Positions 51,125-59,602 of a DNA stretch of 64,000 nt are shown in pieces. How positions within the stretch are numbered: the first letter of the stretch is position 1; the number at the start of each line of letters is the position of its first letter. The position numbers and the translations under genes are program-made. Source of the stretch: an uncultured Bacteroidales bacterium (GTDB taxonomy: Bacteria > Bacteroidota > Bacteroidia > Bacteroidales > Paludibacteraceae); NCBI GenBank assembly GCA_934725535.1, contig CAKVBV010000003.1, forward strand, positions 1-64,000. Direction: 5' to 3'. A model generated the notes under the pieces. The model did not search any database and was not told where the DNA came from. It saw only the letters and a program-made list of their open reading frames with translations.

Positions 51125-52273
51125 CTATCTCGCTATGAATTTCTTGCCGTTTTTGATGTAGATATTGCCGGGTTGCATTTCATTGACACGGCGACCTAAA
51201 ATGTCATAGATAATATCGTTTTCAGGTTGGTTTACAACCACATTCTCTACCGGTGTATAGCCATTGGGACGGATATTGTAGATAACAGATTGGTTATATT
51301 TCAAATCTGTAAAGCCCTCGGGATTGTCTTTCCCCGGTGTTAACTCATCAAGTATGAACCAACCGTCTAACTGTCCGTTCCACCCCCAATTCATGTGGTA
51401 GAATGGATATTTCTCTCCCCCCTTGGTAATTTTATACCCATCGCACACATAAGCATGTCCTGAACCTGCCTTCTGCTGCGAACTATAGTAAAGCGGGCAT
51501 TTCGCTTTCAACTCGGATTGTAGCAGTTCATGCCACTGCGAATCCGTATAGTTGTCTCCATCTTTATAGACACGACGCATATTGACATCATAATCAAAGT
51601 AAGAATATAAAGCATTACCCACTTTATCAGAGTTGGCACCGGACCCATCCACATTGTAGTCCATCTGCACCGCAGCCCCGCAATAGTACACCAATTTTGC
51701 AACAGCATCGGCTTGCTTTGCTGTGTAGTCGCCTTTATAAGTAGGCAGTATATTGTCCCAATCAAAACGCTCGCCCTCCATAACGATGTGTATTGTTTTG
51801 TTGAGCGTAGAAGTCTTGTAGTTCACAGAATCCTTGCAGCCATTTTTCGGATGCCGGTAATAAGCCATAATCTGCGCCATAGCAATAGCCACACATCCGG
51901 CAGCACACCGTTGATTGTTCTTCCCTATAGGAGCCATATTGTTGTATGGTGCACCTTGGTCAAACTCTATGTCTCCCAACAGAGGTCCGACAGAATCTGT
52001 AACCTCAGCCGTGAGCATAGCCTCGATGTGTTGCGGTGCCATTTGAGGAGTGGGCTGAACATCCAACCCCATATCCTTAAAGGCATCCTGCACATACGCT
52101 GAGATGTCTTGCACATTCGTCTTATCCGAGAATCCGATAATGCCGCCTTGTGCATTCACCATCACATAACCGCCATTGGGGCGTGAATACACCGTTACGT
52201 GTTGAAGATTGGACTCTGCCCAAATCGAAACGGATGCCAATACGGCAACCCATAAGATAAATCCTTTTTTCAT
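51125..52273 (-). CDS. C10-family (streptopain-like) cysteine protease with type IX secretion-like tail
   Basis: 382 residues. Signal peptide MKKGFILWVAVLASVSIWAE, a propeptide to about residue 100, then the papain-like domain with catalytic Cys127 (AAGCVAIAMAQIMAYYRHP) and His273 (GSGHAYVCDGY), and YPFYHMNWGWNGQLDGWF. The last ~30 residues (IIYDILGRRVNEMQPGNIYI, KNGKKF) are a type IX sorting signal. Members include streptopain and the interpain/periodontain-type proteases of Bacteroidota. Likely secreted or surface-bound and activated by propeptide loss. Monocistronic. Confidence 0.93.
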   Translation of the reverse strand: MKKGFILWVAVLASVSIWAESNLQHVTVYSRPNGGYVMVNAQGGIIGFSDKTNVQDISAYVQDAFKDMGLDVQPTPQMAPQHIEAMLTAEVTDSVGPLLGDIEFDQGAPYNNMAPIGKNNQRCAAGCVAIAMAQIMAYYRHPKNGCKDSVNYKTSTLNKTIHIVMEGERFDWDNILPTYKGDYTAKQADAVAKLVYYCGAAVQMDYNVDGSGANSDKVGNALYSYFDYDVNMRRVYKDGDNYTDSQWHELLQSELKAKCPLYYSSQQKAGSGHAYVCDGYKITKGGEKYPFYHMNWGWNGQLDGWFILDELTPGKDNPEGFTDLKYNQSVIYNIRPNGYTPVENVVVNQPENDIIYDILGRRVNEMQPGNIYIKNGKKFIAR

Positions 52274-52298
52274 GCTTTCGTCTGTATTAAATCGCCCG

Positions 52299-52329
52299 CA
52301 AAGGTACTACTTTTTTGGAAAAGATACAA
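52299..52329 (-). promoter_or_regulatory. Promoter of the C10 protease gene
   Basis: On the minus strand: TTG (52329-52327), 20-bp spacer, TACCTTTG (52306-52299), 26 bp before the start. Confidence 0.85.
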
Positions 52330-52409
52330 GGCATTGCAGCCAAAACAGGGCTTTTGCAAGAAAACAGGCAGAAAGGAACAGACGTATTTGAGTACTATAC
52401 AACCAGTTG

Positions 52410-52489
52410 CAACAGGAAAGTAACAGAAAGTACCAGAAAATACCAAAAAGTACCAAATCGCGCCAATAAGTAGCAAAAAGTGGCAGAAA
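52410..52489. repeat. 10-bp phased repeat array
   Basis: Seven exact 10-bp steps from 52420 (GTAACAGAAA, GTACCAGAAA, ATACCAAAAA, GTACCAAATC, GCGCCAATAA, GTAGCAAAAA, GTGGCAGAAA), with a weaker unit at 52410. A-tracts once per helical turn predict intrinsic curvature. It lies between the divergent C10 and M6 protease genes. Confidence 0.8.
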
Positions 52490-52514
52490 CGCTCAGCACA
52501 TTCCGTAGATGTAG

Positions 52515-52522
52515 TATCTTTG
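52515..52522 (+). promoter_or_regulatory. Orphan -7 element after the 10-bp array
   Basis: TATCTTTG without a TTG at the expected distance. Downstream (52527-52620) one frame reads PIQALGEKVRLLQVKRQKK, reminiscent of the start of an XRE-type regulator, then is lost. It may be the stump of a deleted accessory gene. Confidence 0.35.
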
Positions 52523-52621
52523 CATCGTGATTTGGCAGAACAAGTCCGAAAAGCCAATACAGGCTCTTGGAGAAAAAGTGCGGTTGCTCCAAGTAAAAAG
52601 ACAAAAAAAGGACCCCAAGAA

Positions 52622-52652
52622 TTGTATAATCAGCACGGTTTTTGTAACTTTG
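52622..52652 (+). promoter_or_regulatory. Promoter of the M6 metalloprotease gene
   Basis: TTG 52622-52624, 20-bp spacer, TAACTTTG 52645-52652, 21 bp before the ATG at 52674. Confidence 0.85.
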
Positions 52653-52673
52653 CGGCGTAAACATATCTATATA

Positions 52674-55478
52674 ATGAAAAAAGGAAACCTTATAATCGTA
52701 CTCTTGAGTATTGCCTGCACTGCAGGTGCTGTAATTGCCACGCCTTATCCCGTGGAGAAACGCTTGCCTGATGGTAGCGTACAGAAAGTGTATATCCGCG
52801 GTGATGAGCATTATCACTATCTGACCTATTTGGACGGTACTATAGTTGCGGGGTCGGAAGTGGGCATTCCCGCTGCTGAAGCCGCAGCAAAGCATCGTGC
52901 TCCGGCGAGAGAGCAGTTGAGTTCGTCGGTTCCGAACAAAGGTACCGTGCGTATCCCTGTGATATTGGTCAACTTTACAGATTTGAGTTTTACTCTGCCC
53001 AACGCGCAAGAACAGTTTTCTGATTTATACAACGGAAAAGGAGGCTCTAACCCGAATGCGACAGGGTCTGTGCATGATTATTATGTCGCTTCGTCGGATA
53101 GTGCATTGAACTTGGTGTTTGATGTATATGGTCCTTATGACTTAAGCCACAATATGGCATACTATGGTGCCAATAGCGGTAACAACCACAATGTGCGTGC
53201 CAGTTCGTTGGTGATAGAGTCTGCCACGTTAGCGCGTGCGGCAGGTGTGGATTTTACACCTTATGACAATGACGGGGACGGCTATGTGGATAATCTGTCA
53301 GTGGTAGTGGCAGGCTATAATGAAGCAGAAGGCGGTCCGGAGAACTCCATTTGGCCGCACTACAGCCGATTGACATCGCAGGAATTGTTCTCAGGGAAGC
53401 GTTTGGGCGGATACTTGGTGATATCGGAGTATCGCAGCAATAGCGGGATTACACAAGCGGGAATAGGAACATACTGCCACGAGTTCGGGCATGCGCTCGG
53501 ATTGCCGGATATGTATGATACTCAAAATAGTAGCAACTATACCGTAGGCTTTTGGGATATTATGTGTTCGGGTCCTTATAACAACAACGGTTCTACGCCT
53601 CCCACATATACTGCATTTGAGCGATTTATGATGGGGTGGTTGGTGCCGGAGCAACTGCAACACGCCAATAATTATGTGTTGGAACCGATAGAGACTTCCA
53701 ATCGCGCCTTTCTCGTGGCAGATGCTACGCACAATATGTCCACACACTCCCCATCGCCAAGTGAGTATTTCTTATTGGAAAACCGCCAGAAAGAAGGGTG
53801 GGATGCGAACAAAGATGCATTGGTAGGCACAGGATTGATGGTGACACATATCACATTCTCGTTAGACACATGGAACAACAATACGTTCAACAACAAAGAG
53901 CCTCTCGGATTCCGAGTGGTGAGCGCGGGATTTGTAACCTCCTCGTATAGTTCACCCTCAGACCTGTTCCCTGCACAGACCTCCGCGGGAATGGTGACAA
54001 CATGGGTGCCAACATTGAACAATGGTACCAAGTTGATGAGCCAGATGGTGATGAATATCACACAATTGGCAGACAATGACATCTCATTCCATTATGGTAT
54101 GAACGATGATGAAGGTTTTGTATTCCGGCCTCAGGCTCTCAACGATATGGTCACCACGTATGACAAAGAGCCGATAGAATATGATGAAGAGGACGTGGCT
54201 TTGTCGATAAAAGATGTCCAATCAGACTCAATGACTATCCGTTCTTCTTCGCCATACTTCGAGTTCAGTTTGGATGGAGGAAAAACATGGTATAACAGTT
54301 CGCAACAGGTCAAAATACACAAGGACTCCTCTTATGTAATGACTTTGAAGGTGCGCTATACACCTACTCGTCAGAGTTGTACGAAACGAATAGGCTTCCT
54401 GATAGTAGAGTCGCAAGACGGAGAGTATTTCAACCAAATGCAGATGGAGGGTTCTTCTCCTCGTCCCACTTATATCACGACACCGGTGGTTACGGATGTG
54501 AAGAATCTTACTGAGTCTTCATTTACTGCCTATTGGGAACCGCAGGAAGATGCCGTGTCGTATTTCGTGACATTGTATTCCATATCGCCTGTTTCGTCGA
54601 ATGAAGAAGAGACATTCGAGACTTTCACCACCATAGAGAATATCCAAGCAGCAGGATGGGAGAGCAACTTTGCCCGACTGACAAATGCCGTGTCCGAGAA
54701 GAAGTATGCCGTGCTGTTTAGTCAGTCAGGGGAGTACTTGGTGTCCAAGACGTATATGGAATCGCCGATGAAAGTACGTTTTTGGTTGTCAAATACATAC
54801 GTACCAATAGCCGATGAGAGTACTGCCGGAGGTAAATTGTTGTTTGAAGGTTCTGCAGATGGCTTGGAGTGGGATACTATCGACAATATATCCCTTGGTT
54901 TTGAGATGCAACAAACCGTTAAGGAGTATTCGGTTCAAGGTAAGGGATATATGCAGTTCCGCTTTGTATATACGCATACGAGGGGAACCGGAGGTCCGGT
55001 AATAGACGGGTTTACAACCACGTTAGACCATACTGTCAATTATGTCTGCCGTGATAGAGAACGAGAAGTACCTGCCACTTCCGATTGTGTCATGTTTACA
55101 GACTTGGAGGAGGGTACAACATACTATTTGTCTGTACAGTCCTACGAAGACAAGGGATGCGAGGAACATATATCGGCACTGTCACCGGCACGAATCATCC
55201 GCACAGAAGGCGGCACAGATACTGATGTCTCAATGGTTGTCAAACGCGACGATAATGGCGTATATACGGCATTCTTGCCGGAACCGATGCCTGAGGATGC
55301 TGTGATGTATGTATATGATTATGCGGGGCAGATATTGGATATGGTAACGGTAGTTTCAGGCGAGACTGCTATTCTGGTGCCGACAACCAATATGCAGAAA
55401 GGAAACACTTATATCCTCAAGTTGATGACCGACAGACTGCGGCGCAAGGCTGCAAAAGGAAAAATGTTGTACTACTAA
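52674..55478 (+). CDS. M6-family (InhA-like) secreted metalloprotease
   Basis: 934 residues. Signal peptide MKKGNLIIVLLSIACTAGAV, propeptide, then a zinc protease domain with HEFGHALGLPDMYD (His269, Glu270, His273) and the trailing TVGFWDIMCSGPYN Met-turn-like segment. A calcium-type DNDGDGYVDN loop lies at ~198-207. Residues ~570-930 are beta-rich modules, including a fibronectin-III-like section (ESSFTAYWEPQEDAVSYFVT) and a jelly-roll-like part; the end (VYDYAGQILDMV, NTYILKLMTDR) resembles a type IX tail. I start at 52674 after the promoter, not 52527. Likely a secreted proteinase. Confidence 0.92.
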   Translation: MKKGNLIIVLLSIACTAGAVIATPYPVEKRLPDGSVQKVYIRGDEHYHYLTYLDGTIVAGSEVGIPAAEAAAKHRAPAREQLSSSVPNKGTVRIPVILVNFTDLSFTLPNAQEQFSDLYNGKGGSNPNATGSVHDYYVASSDSALNLVFDVYGPYDLSHNMAYYGANSGNNHNVRASSLVIESATLARAAGVDFTPYDNDGDGYVDNLSVVVAGYNEAEGGPENSIWPHYSRLTSQELFSGKRLGGYLVISEYRSNSGITQAGIGTYCHEFGHALGLPDMYDTQNSSNYTVGFWDIMCSGPYNNNGSTPPTYTAFERFMMGWLVPEQLQHANNYVLEPIETSNRAFLVADATHNMSTHSPSPSEYFLLENRQKEGWDANKDALVGTGLMVTHITFSLDTWNNNTFNNKEPLGFRVVSAGFVTSSYSSPSDLFPAQTSAGMVTTWVPTLNNGTKLMSQMVMNITQLADNDISFHYGMNDDEGFVFRPQALNDMVTTYDKEPIEYDEEDVALSIKDVQSDSMTIRSSSPYFEFSLDGGKTWYNSSQQVKIHKDSSYVMTLKVRYTPTRQSCTKRIGFLIVESQDGEYFNQMQMEGSSPRPTYITTPVVTDVKNLTESSFTAYWEPQEDAVSYFVTLYSISPVSSNEEETFETFTTIENIQAAGWESNFARLTNAVSEKKYAVLFSQSGEYLVSKTYMESPMKVRFWLSNTYVPIADESTAGGKLLFEGSADGLEWDTIDNISLGFEMQQTVKEYSVQGKGYMQFRFVYTHTRGTGGPVIDGFTTTLDHTVNYVCRDREREVPATSDCVMFTDLEEGTTYYLSVQSYEDKGCEEHISALSPARIIRTEGGTDTDVSMVVKRDDNGVYTAFLPEPMPEDAVMYVYDYAGQILDMVTVVSGETAILVPTTNMQKGNTYILKLMTDRLRRKAAKGKMLYY

Positions 55479-55489
55479 ATACAGATGAT

Positions 55490-56813
55490 ATGGATGCCAT
55501 GAAACAGAATTGTTTTTACTTACTCCTTTTGACGACACTGACATGTATTGTCAGTTGTGAGAAACAACCGGTAACCCAATATCCCGACTCTTTGGTTGGC
55601 TATTGGGCTTCTACAGAGAGCGGGCAGGACATCGCTTCTGTCGAGGTATTGCCGAGAGAAGACCGAGAGAATGTTGCTGTAGTGAATGTAATTTCAAACG
55701 GAAAATCCTTGGTTACGGACCTGACTGGAGGACTCTCCTATGATGCTCAAACCGGTGTGGGCTCTTTTACTCCTGAAGATGATGCATATCAAGTAGCTAT
55801 TCAGGCTACAGAAGATGGCAGCATATCATTAGAGGTCAAAGAAGGTACGAAGGGGGCAAACCACCATTTTATATATCGGGACGCTGACGCGCACCACAAA
55901 ACCGGAAAAGCAAAAAGAGACCATTAACTATGAGTTGATGATATGCAACTATTTCCAATATGCGGATGGGCACTACGAGATGGCGTTCGGAGGAACTACG
56001 CATAGCGGTAGTATCGGTATGGTGCAAATACTGACCGCCAAACCTCTTGAAACGTTGAATACTACATTGTCCAAAGCCAATGGGGATTTTGACGCTCAGA
56101 GGACGATATTCATACCTAATTATTCACAATCCATAACGGAAGATGATATCGTGTATCCGGATTCAATGTCTGTAACCATGTCATTGGTTAAGGACGGGTA
56201 TTACAATGTAGAGATAGAGATTATATGCCCCGATGTGATATATCACTTGACAACTTCTGATGGAGCGATATACTTTATTGACATACGGTGGGATGTTGAG
56301 CCCCATGAAACAGTTACACTTAATCAGACCTATAACTACTTTGACGGTGGAATAACACAAACAGGAGATACCACTATGGCATCGCTGCTTTTGATGAATG
56401 ACAGGACAGGATTGCGTATGGATTTTATCACTCAGTCAGGATTAGAGAAAGGCACTTATCCTATCTCCTACGAGCGGAAATATGGCGTAGCCACCGCATC
56501 TTACGGAAACGATTTGGAACGCAATATCGTTTCGCCCTCCTATTTGGCGGTGCTGGATGGCAGCGGCAATATAGAGAAAGCCTATTTCTTGGAAAAAGGA
56601 GAGGTGGTTGTGGATTATCCCGCACAAGATACGATTTCCATTACAGGATATGCCACATCGCATTATGGTTCGCAAGTGGACTTTAGTTATCGGGGACCTT
56701 TTGCATGGGCTTCATATCACGCAAACAAGTACCAACTTGCAGAGAAGATGCTGCACCACGGAGCAAAGAATGATATATTGAATCCGCTCTTAATTCCTAA
56801 CGATAAGTATTGA
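55490..56813 (+). pseudogene. Lipoprotein gene interrupted by a frameshift
   Basis: The first frame (55490-55927) starts with a lipoprotein signal (from ATG 55499: MKQNCFYLLLLTTLTCIVSC) and runs to HHFIYRDADAHH before stopping. The second frame, read upstream of its TTG/ATG at 55935/55938, continues the sense smoothly (LYIGTLTRTTKPEKQKETIN, YELMICNYFQYADGHYE) to 56813. The switch falls at TTTTATATATCGG near 55867-55880, where loss of one AT pair explains the shift. The restored protein would have about 438 residues; family not recognised. It could be a true pseudogene, a slippage-controlled gene, or a sequencing error. Confidence 0.75.
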
Positions 56814-56821
56814 TTGATAGT

Positions 56822-57949
56822 ATGCGGGTAATCATCTTAGGTACGGCGTGGCCTTACAGGGGCGGGTTGGCAGCGTTCAATGAGCGGTTGGCACGGCAGT
56901 TTATGGCAGAGGGACACGAAGTGGAGATACTGACTTTCACTATGCAGTATCCCGATTTTCTGTTCCCCGGCAAGACACAATACTCCGATGACCCGCAGCC
57001 TAAAGACTTGCGTATCACACGTGTGATGAACTCCATCAATCCTGTATCATGGGTACGTACGGGGCGGCTGATACGCCGAAAGAAAGCCGACCTGCTGGTG
57101 GTGAAGTTCTGGATTCCGCTGATGGCTCCCTGTTTGGGTACGATAGCGCGTATTGCCCGCAAAGGCGGCACAAAAGTAGTGTCGGTACTGGATAACGTGA
57201 TACCGCATGAACCGCATTTCTGGGACAAGTGGTTTATTCGCTATTTTATCGGTAGCGTGGACCGGTTCGTGGCTATGTCGGATAGTGTACGTACCGATTG
57301 TGAAAAGTTCATCAACCGCAAACACCCGCAACCGGTTACGCTTTGCCCGCACCCGCTGTATGATAATTTCGGGACTCCGCTGCCCAAAGACGAGGCACGC
57401 AGGCAATTAGGGTTGGATAAAGACGCGATATGCCTGCTCTTTTTCGGGTTTATCCGTGATTATAAGGGACTTGACCTGCTGATGAAGGCATACGCCGACC
57501 CGCGCTTTGCAGGAAAGAAGGTACAGTTGGTGGTAGCGGGCGAGTTCTACAACAACGGGGCGCAATACACCGAATTGGAGCAGCAACTCGGCTTGAAGGG
57601 TAAGATAGATTGGCACACTAATTTTATTCCTGATGACCAAGTGCGTGTCTATTTCTCGGCAGCCGACCTGATAGTACAACCATACAAAACCGCCACGCAG
57701 AGCGGTGTAACGCAGATAGCCTACCATTTCTGCAAGCCGATGTTGGTAACGAATGTGGGTGGTCTGGCAGAGATTGTACCAAACGGGAAGGTGGGGTATG
57801 TAACTGCCGTTGAACCGAAAGCCATTGCCGATGCGATACTTGACTTCTGTGAGCGAGGTGATGCGGAGTGCTTCCGCGCTGGGATAGAAGAAGAGAAAAA
57901 GAAGTACGCTTGGTCGAGGATGACAGAAGCAATAATAAGTAATAGTTAA
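56822..57949 (+). CDS. GT4-type glycosyltransferase
   Basis: 375 residues, GT-B fold. N-terminal MRVIILGTAWPYRGGLAAFN binds the acceptor side, and the C-terminal nucleotide-sugar part has LLFFGFIRDYKGLDLLMKAY and the late PYKTATQSGVTQIAYHFCKP with VGGLAEIV. I start at ATG 56822; the frame's TTG at 56810 is less likely. It sits at the head of the heptose gene set (hddA follows after 55 bp), so a transferase using activated heptose or building the same surface glycan is plausible. Confidence 0.88.
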   Translation: MRVIILGTAWPYRGGLAAFNERLARQFMAEGHEVEILTFTMQYPDFLFPGKTQYSDDPQPKDLRITRVMNSINPVSWVRTGRLIRRKKADLLVVKFWIPLMAPCLGTIARIARKGGTKVVSVLDNVIPHEPHFWDKWFIRYFIGSVDRFVAMSDSVRTDCEKFINRKHPQPVTLCPHPLYDNFGTPLPKDEARRQLGLDKDAICLLFFGFIRDYKGLDLLMKAYADPRFAGKKVQLVVAGEFYNNGAQYTELEQQLGLKGKIDWHTNFIPDDQVRVYFSAADLIVQPYKTATQSGVTQIAYHFCKPMLVTNVGGLAEIVPNGKVGYVTAVEPKAIADAILDFCERGDAECFRAGIEEEKKKYAWSRMTEAIISNS

Positions 57950-58004
57950 TAATTAATATGCCGTTCTGCCATTGCGCATTACGCATTAAGAATTACGCAT
58001 TGTT
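57933..58004. repeat. Two 7-bp tandem arrays running into the hddA start codon
   Basis: 57933-57960: TAATAAG, TAATAGT, TAATAAT, TAATATG, overlapping the glycosyltransferase stop. 57970-58004: CATTGCG, CATTACG, CATTAAG, AATTACG, CATTGTT, ending exactly at the hddA ATG. Confidence 0.85.
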
Positions 58005-59030
58005 ATGATAGTACGCAGCAAAGCCCCATTACGATTAGGATTGGCAGGCGGTGGTACTGATGTGTCACCCTACTCTGACCTTTACGGAGGTGCCATCCTC
58101 AATGCCACCATTTCGCTCTATGCCTATACGACAATAGAGCCCTTGGACAATGGGAAGATTATCTTCTCTTCTCCTGATGCCGACTTGGAGGAAGTGTATG
58201 ACAGCCGTGAAGTATTAGATACCGACGGGTTCTTTGTACTGACCAAAGGCGTGTATAACAGGGTAGTGCGCGACTTTGCACACAAGCCGCTCTCATTCCG
58301 CATTACGAGTCATGTCGATTCTCCTGCGGGCAGTGGATTAGGTACAAGCAGTACGTTGGTGGTCAGTATATTAGGCGCGTTTGCCGAGTGGCTGAAACTA
58401 CCATTGGGTGAATATGATATGGCGCGTCTGGCTTATGAGATAGAACGTATCGACTTAGGTATGGCAGGCGGTAAGCAAGACCAGTACGCTGCCACTTTCG
58501 GCGGGTTCAACTATATGCAGTTCTTGCAAGATGACAAGGTGATAGTCAATCCGTTGCGTATCCGCCAACGTTATCAGGAAGAACTGGCGCACAACCTGCT
58601 GCTCTACCACACGGAGACCAGCCATGTGAGTGCAAAGATTATTGAGGGACAGATACGAAACGTGAAGGCAAACAACACTTCTTCGATAGAAGCCATGCAT
58701 CGGCTGAAACAACAAGCGGTGCAGATGAAAGAAGCATTACTACAGGGTAACATTGACAATATCGGCGAGATACTGAACTTTGGGTGGGAGCAGAAGAAGA
58801 AGACGGCAAGCAATATCTCCAATCCGCTGTTGGATGACATATACGCTACCGCCATCGAGGCCGGTGCTACGGGAGGGAAAGTGAGTGGTGCAGGCGGGGG
58901 CGGCTTTATGTTTTTCTATTGCCCCTGTACCAGCCGCTATAATGTAGAGAAGGCTCTGCAAGCGAAATTCGCAGGGCAAGTGAAACGATACGAATTTACA
59001 CAGGAAGGATTAAGAACATGGACACTATAA
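58005..59030 (+). CDS. hddA: D-glycero-alpha-D-manno-heptose 7-phosphate kinase
   Basis: 341 residues, GHMP kinase. N-terminal APLRLGLAGGGTDVSPYSD, ATP loop VDSPAGSGLGTSSTLVVSIL, and C-terminal GKVSGAGGGGFMFFY are the three GHMP motifs in the wording typical of HddA. It phosphorylates heptose 7-phosphate at C1, a step toward GDP-heptose. It overlaps gmhA by 13 bp. A related sugar kinase is possible by sequence alone, but the gmhA and hddC-gmhB neighbours make HddA likely. Confidence 0.9.
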   Translation: MIVRSKAPLRLGLAGGGTDVSPYSDLYGGAILNATISLYAYTTIEPLDNGKIIFSSPDADLEEVYDSREVLDTDGFFVLTKGVYNRVVRDFAHKPLSFRITSHVDSPAGSGLGTSSTLVVSILGAFAEWLKLPLGEYDMARLAYEIERIDLGMAGGKQDQYAATFGGFNYMQFLQDDKVIVNPLRIRQRYQEELAHNLLLYHTETSHVSAKIIEGQIRNVKANNTSSIEAMHRLKQQAVQMKEALLQGNIDNIGEILNFGWEQKKKTASNISNPLLDDIYATAIEAGATGGKVSGAGGGGFMFFYCPCTSRYNVEKALQAKFAGQVKRYEFTQEGLRTWTL

Positions 59031-59596
59031 CCCGCTCCATATCAGACAGTATCGCTGCCAAGCAGGCGATATTGAACAACCCGGAGTTGTTGCAGACCAT
59101 CCAACAGGTGGCAGATACTATGATTACCGCTTTGCGCAGCGGCAACCGTGTGCTGTGGTGCGGCAACGGAGGCAGTGCGGCTGACGCGCAGCACCTCGCG
59201 GCAGAGTTGTCGGGACGGTTTTATTACGACCGCCCGCCCTTGAACTCAGAGGCTCTGCATTGCAACACATCGTACCTGACAGCCGTGGCGAATGATTACG
59301 GCTACGAACTGATATATTCACGTATGATTGACGGTGCGTGCCGCGCGGGTGATGTGCTGGTAGGCATATCCACATCGGGCAACTCAAAGAATATCCTGAA
59401 TGCCTTTCGCAAGGCGAAAGAATTAGGTGTTGTGACGGTAGCCATGACGGGTAAGACAGGTGGCGAGATGAGACAGGTGGCGGATTACCTGCTGAATGTA
59501 CCCTCTATGGATACGCCGCGCATACAGGAGTCGCACATTATGCTCGGGCATATCATCTGCGAGATAGTGGAGGCACAAATGTTTCCCAAGGCATAG
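59018..59596 (+). CDS. gmhA: Sedoheptulose 7-phosphate isomerase
   Basis: 192 residues, SIS fold. LWCGNGGSAADAQHLAAELSGR, TAVANDYGYELIYSR, LVGISTSGNSKNIL and ESHIMLGHIICEIVE match GmhA, including the metal-site His and Glu near the end. It turns sedoheptulose 7-phosphate into D-glycero-D-manno-heptose 7-phosphate, the substrate of HddA. Confidence 0.94.
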   Translation: MDTITRSISDSIAAKQAILNNPELLQTIQQVADTMITALRSGNRVLWCGNGGSAADAQHLAAELSGRFYYDRPPLNSEALHCNTSYLTAVANDYGYELIYSRMIDGACRAGDVLVGISTSGNSKNILNAFRKAKELGVVTVAMTGKTGGEMRQVADYLLNVPSMDTPRIQESHIMLGHIICEIVEAQMFPKA

Positions 59597-59602
59597 GTGG
59601 CG

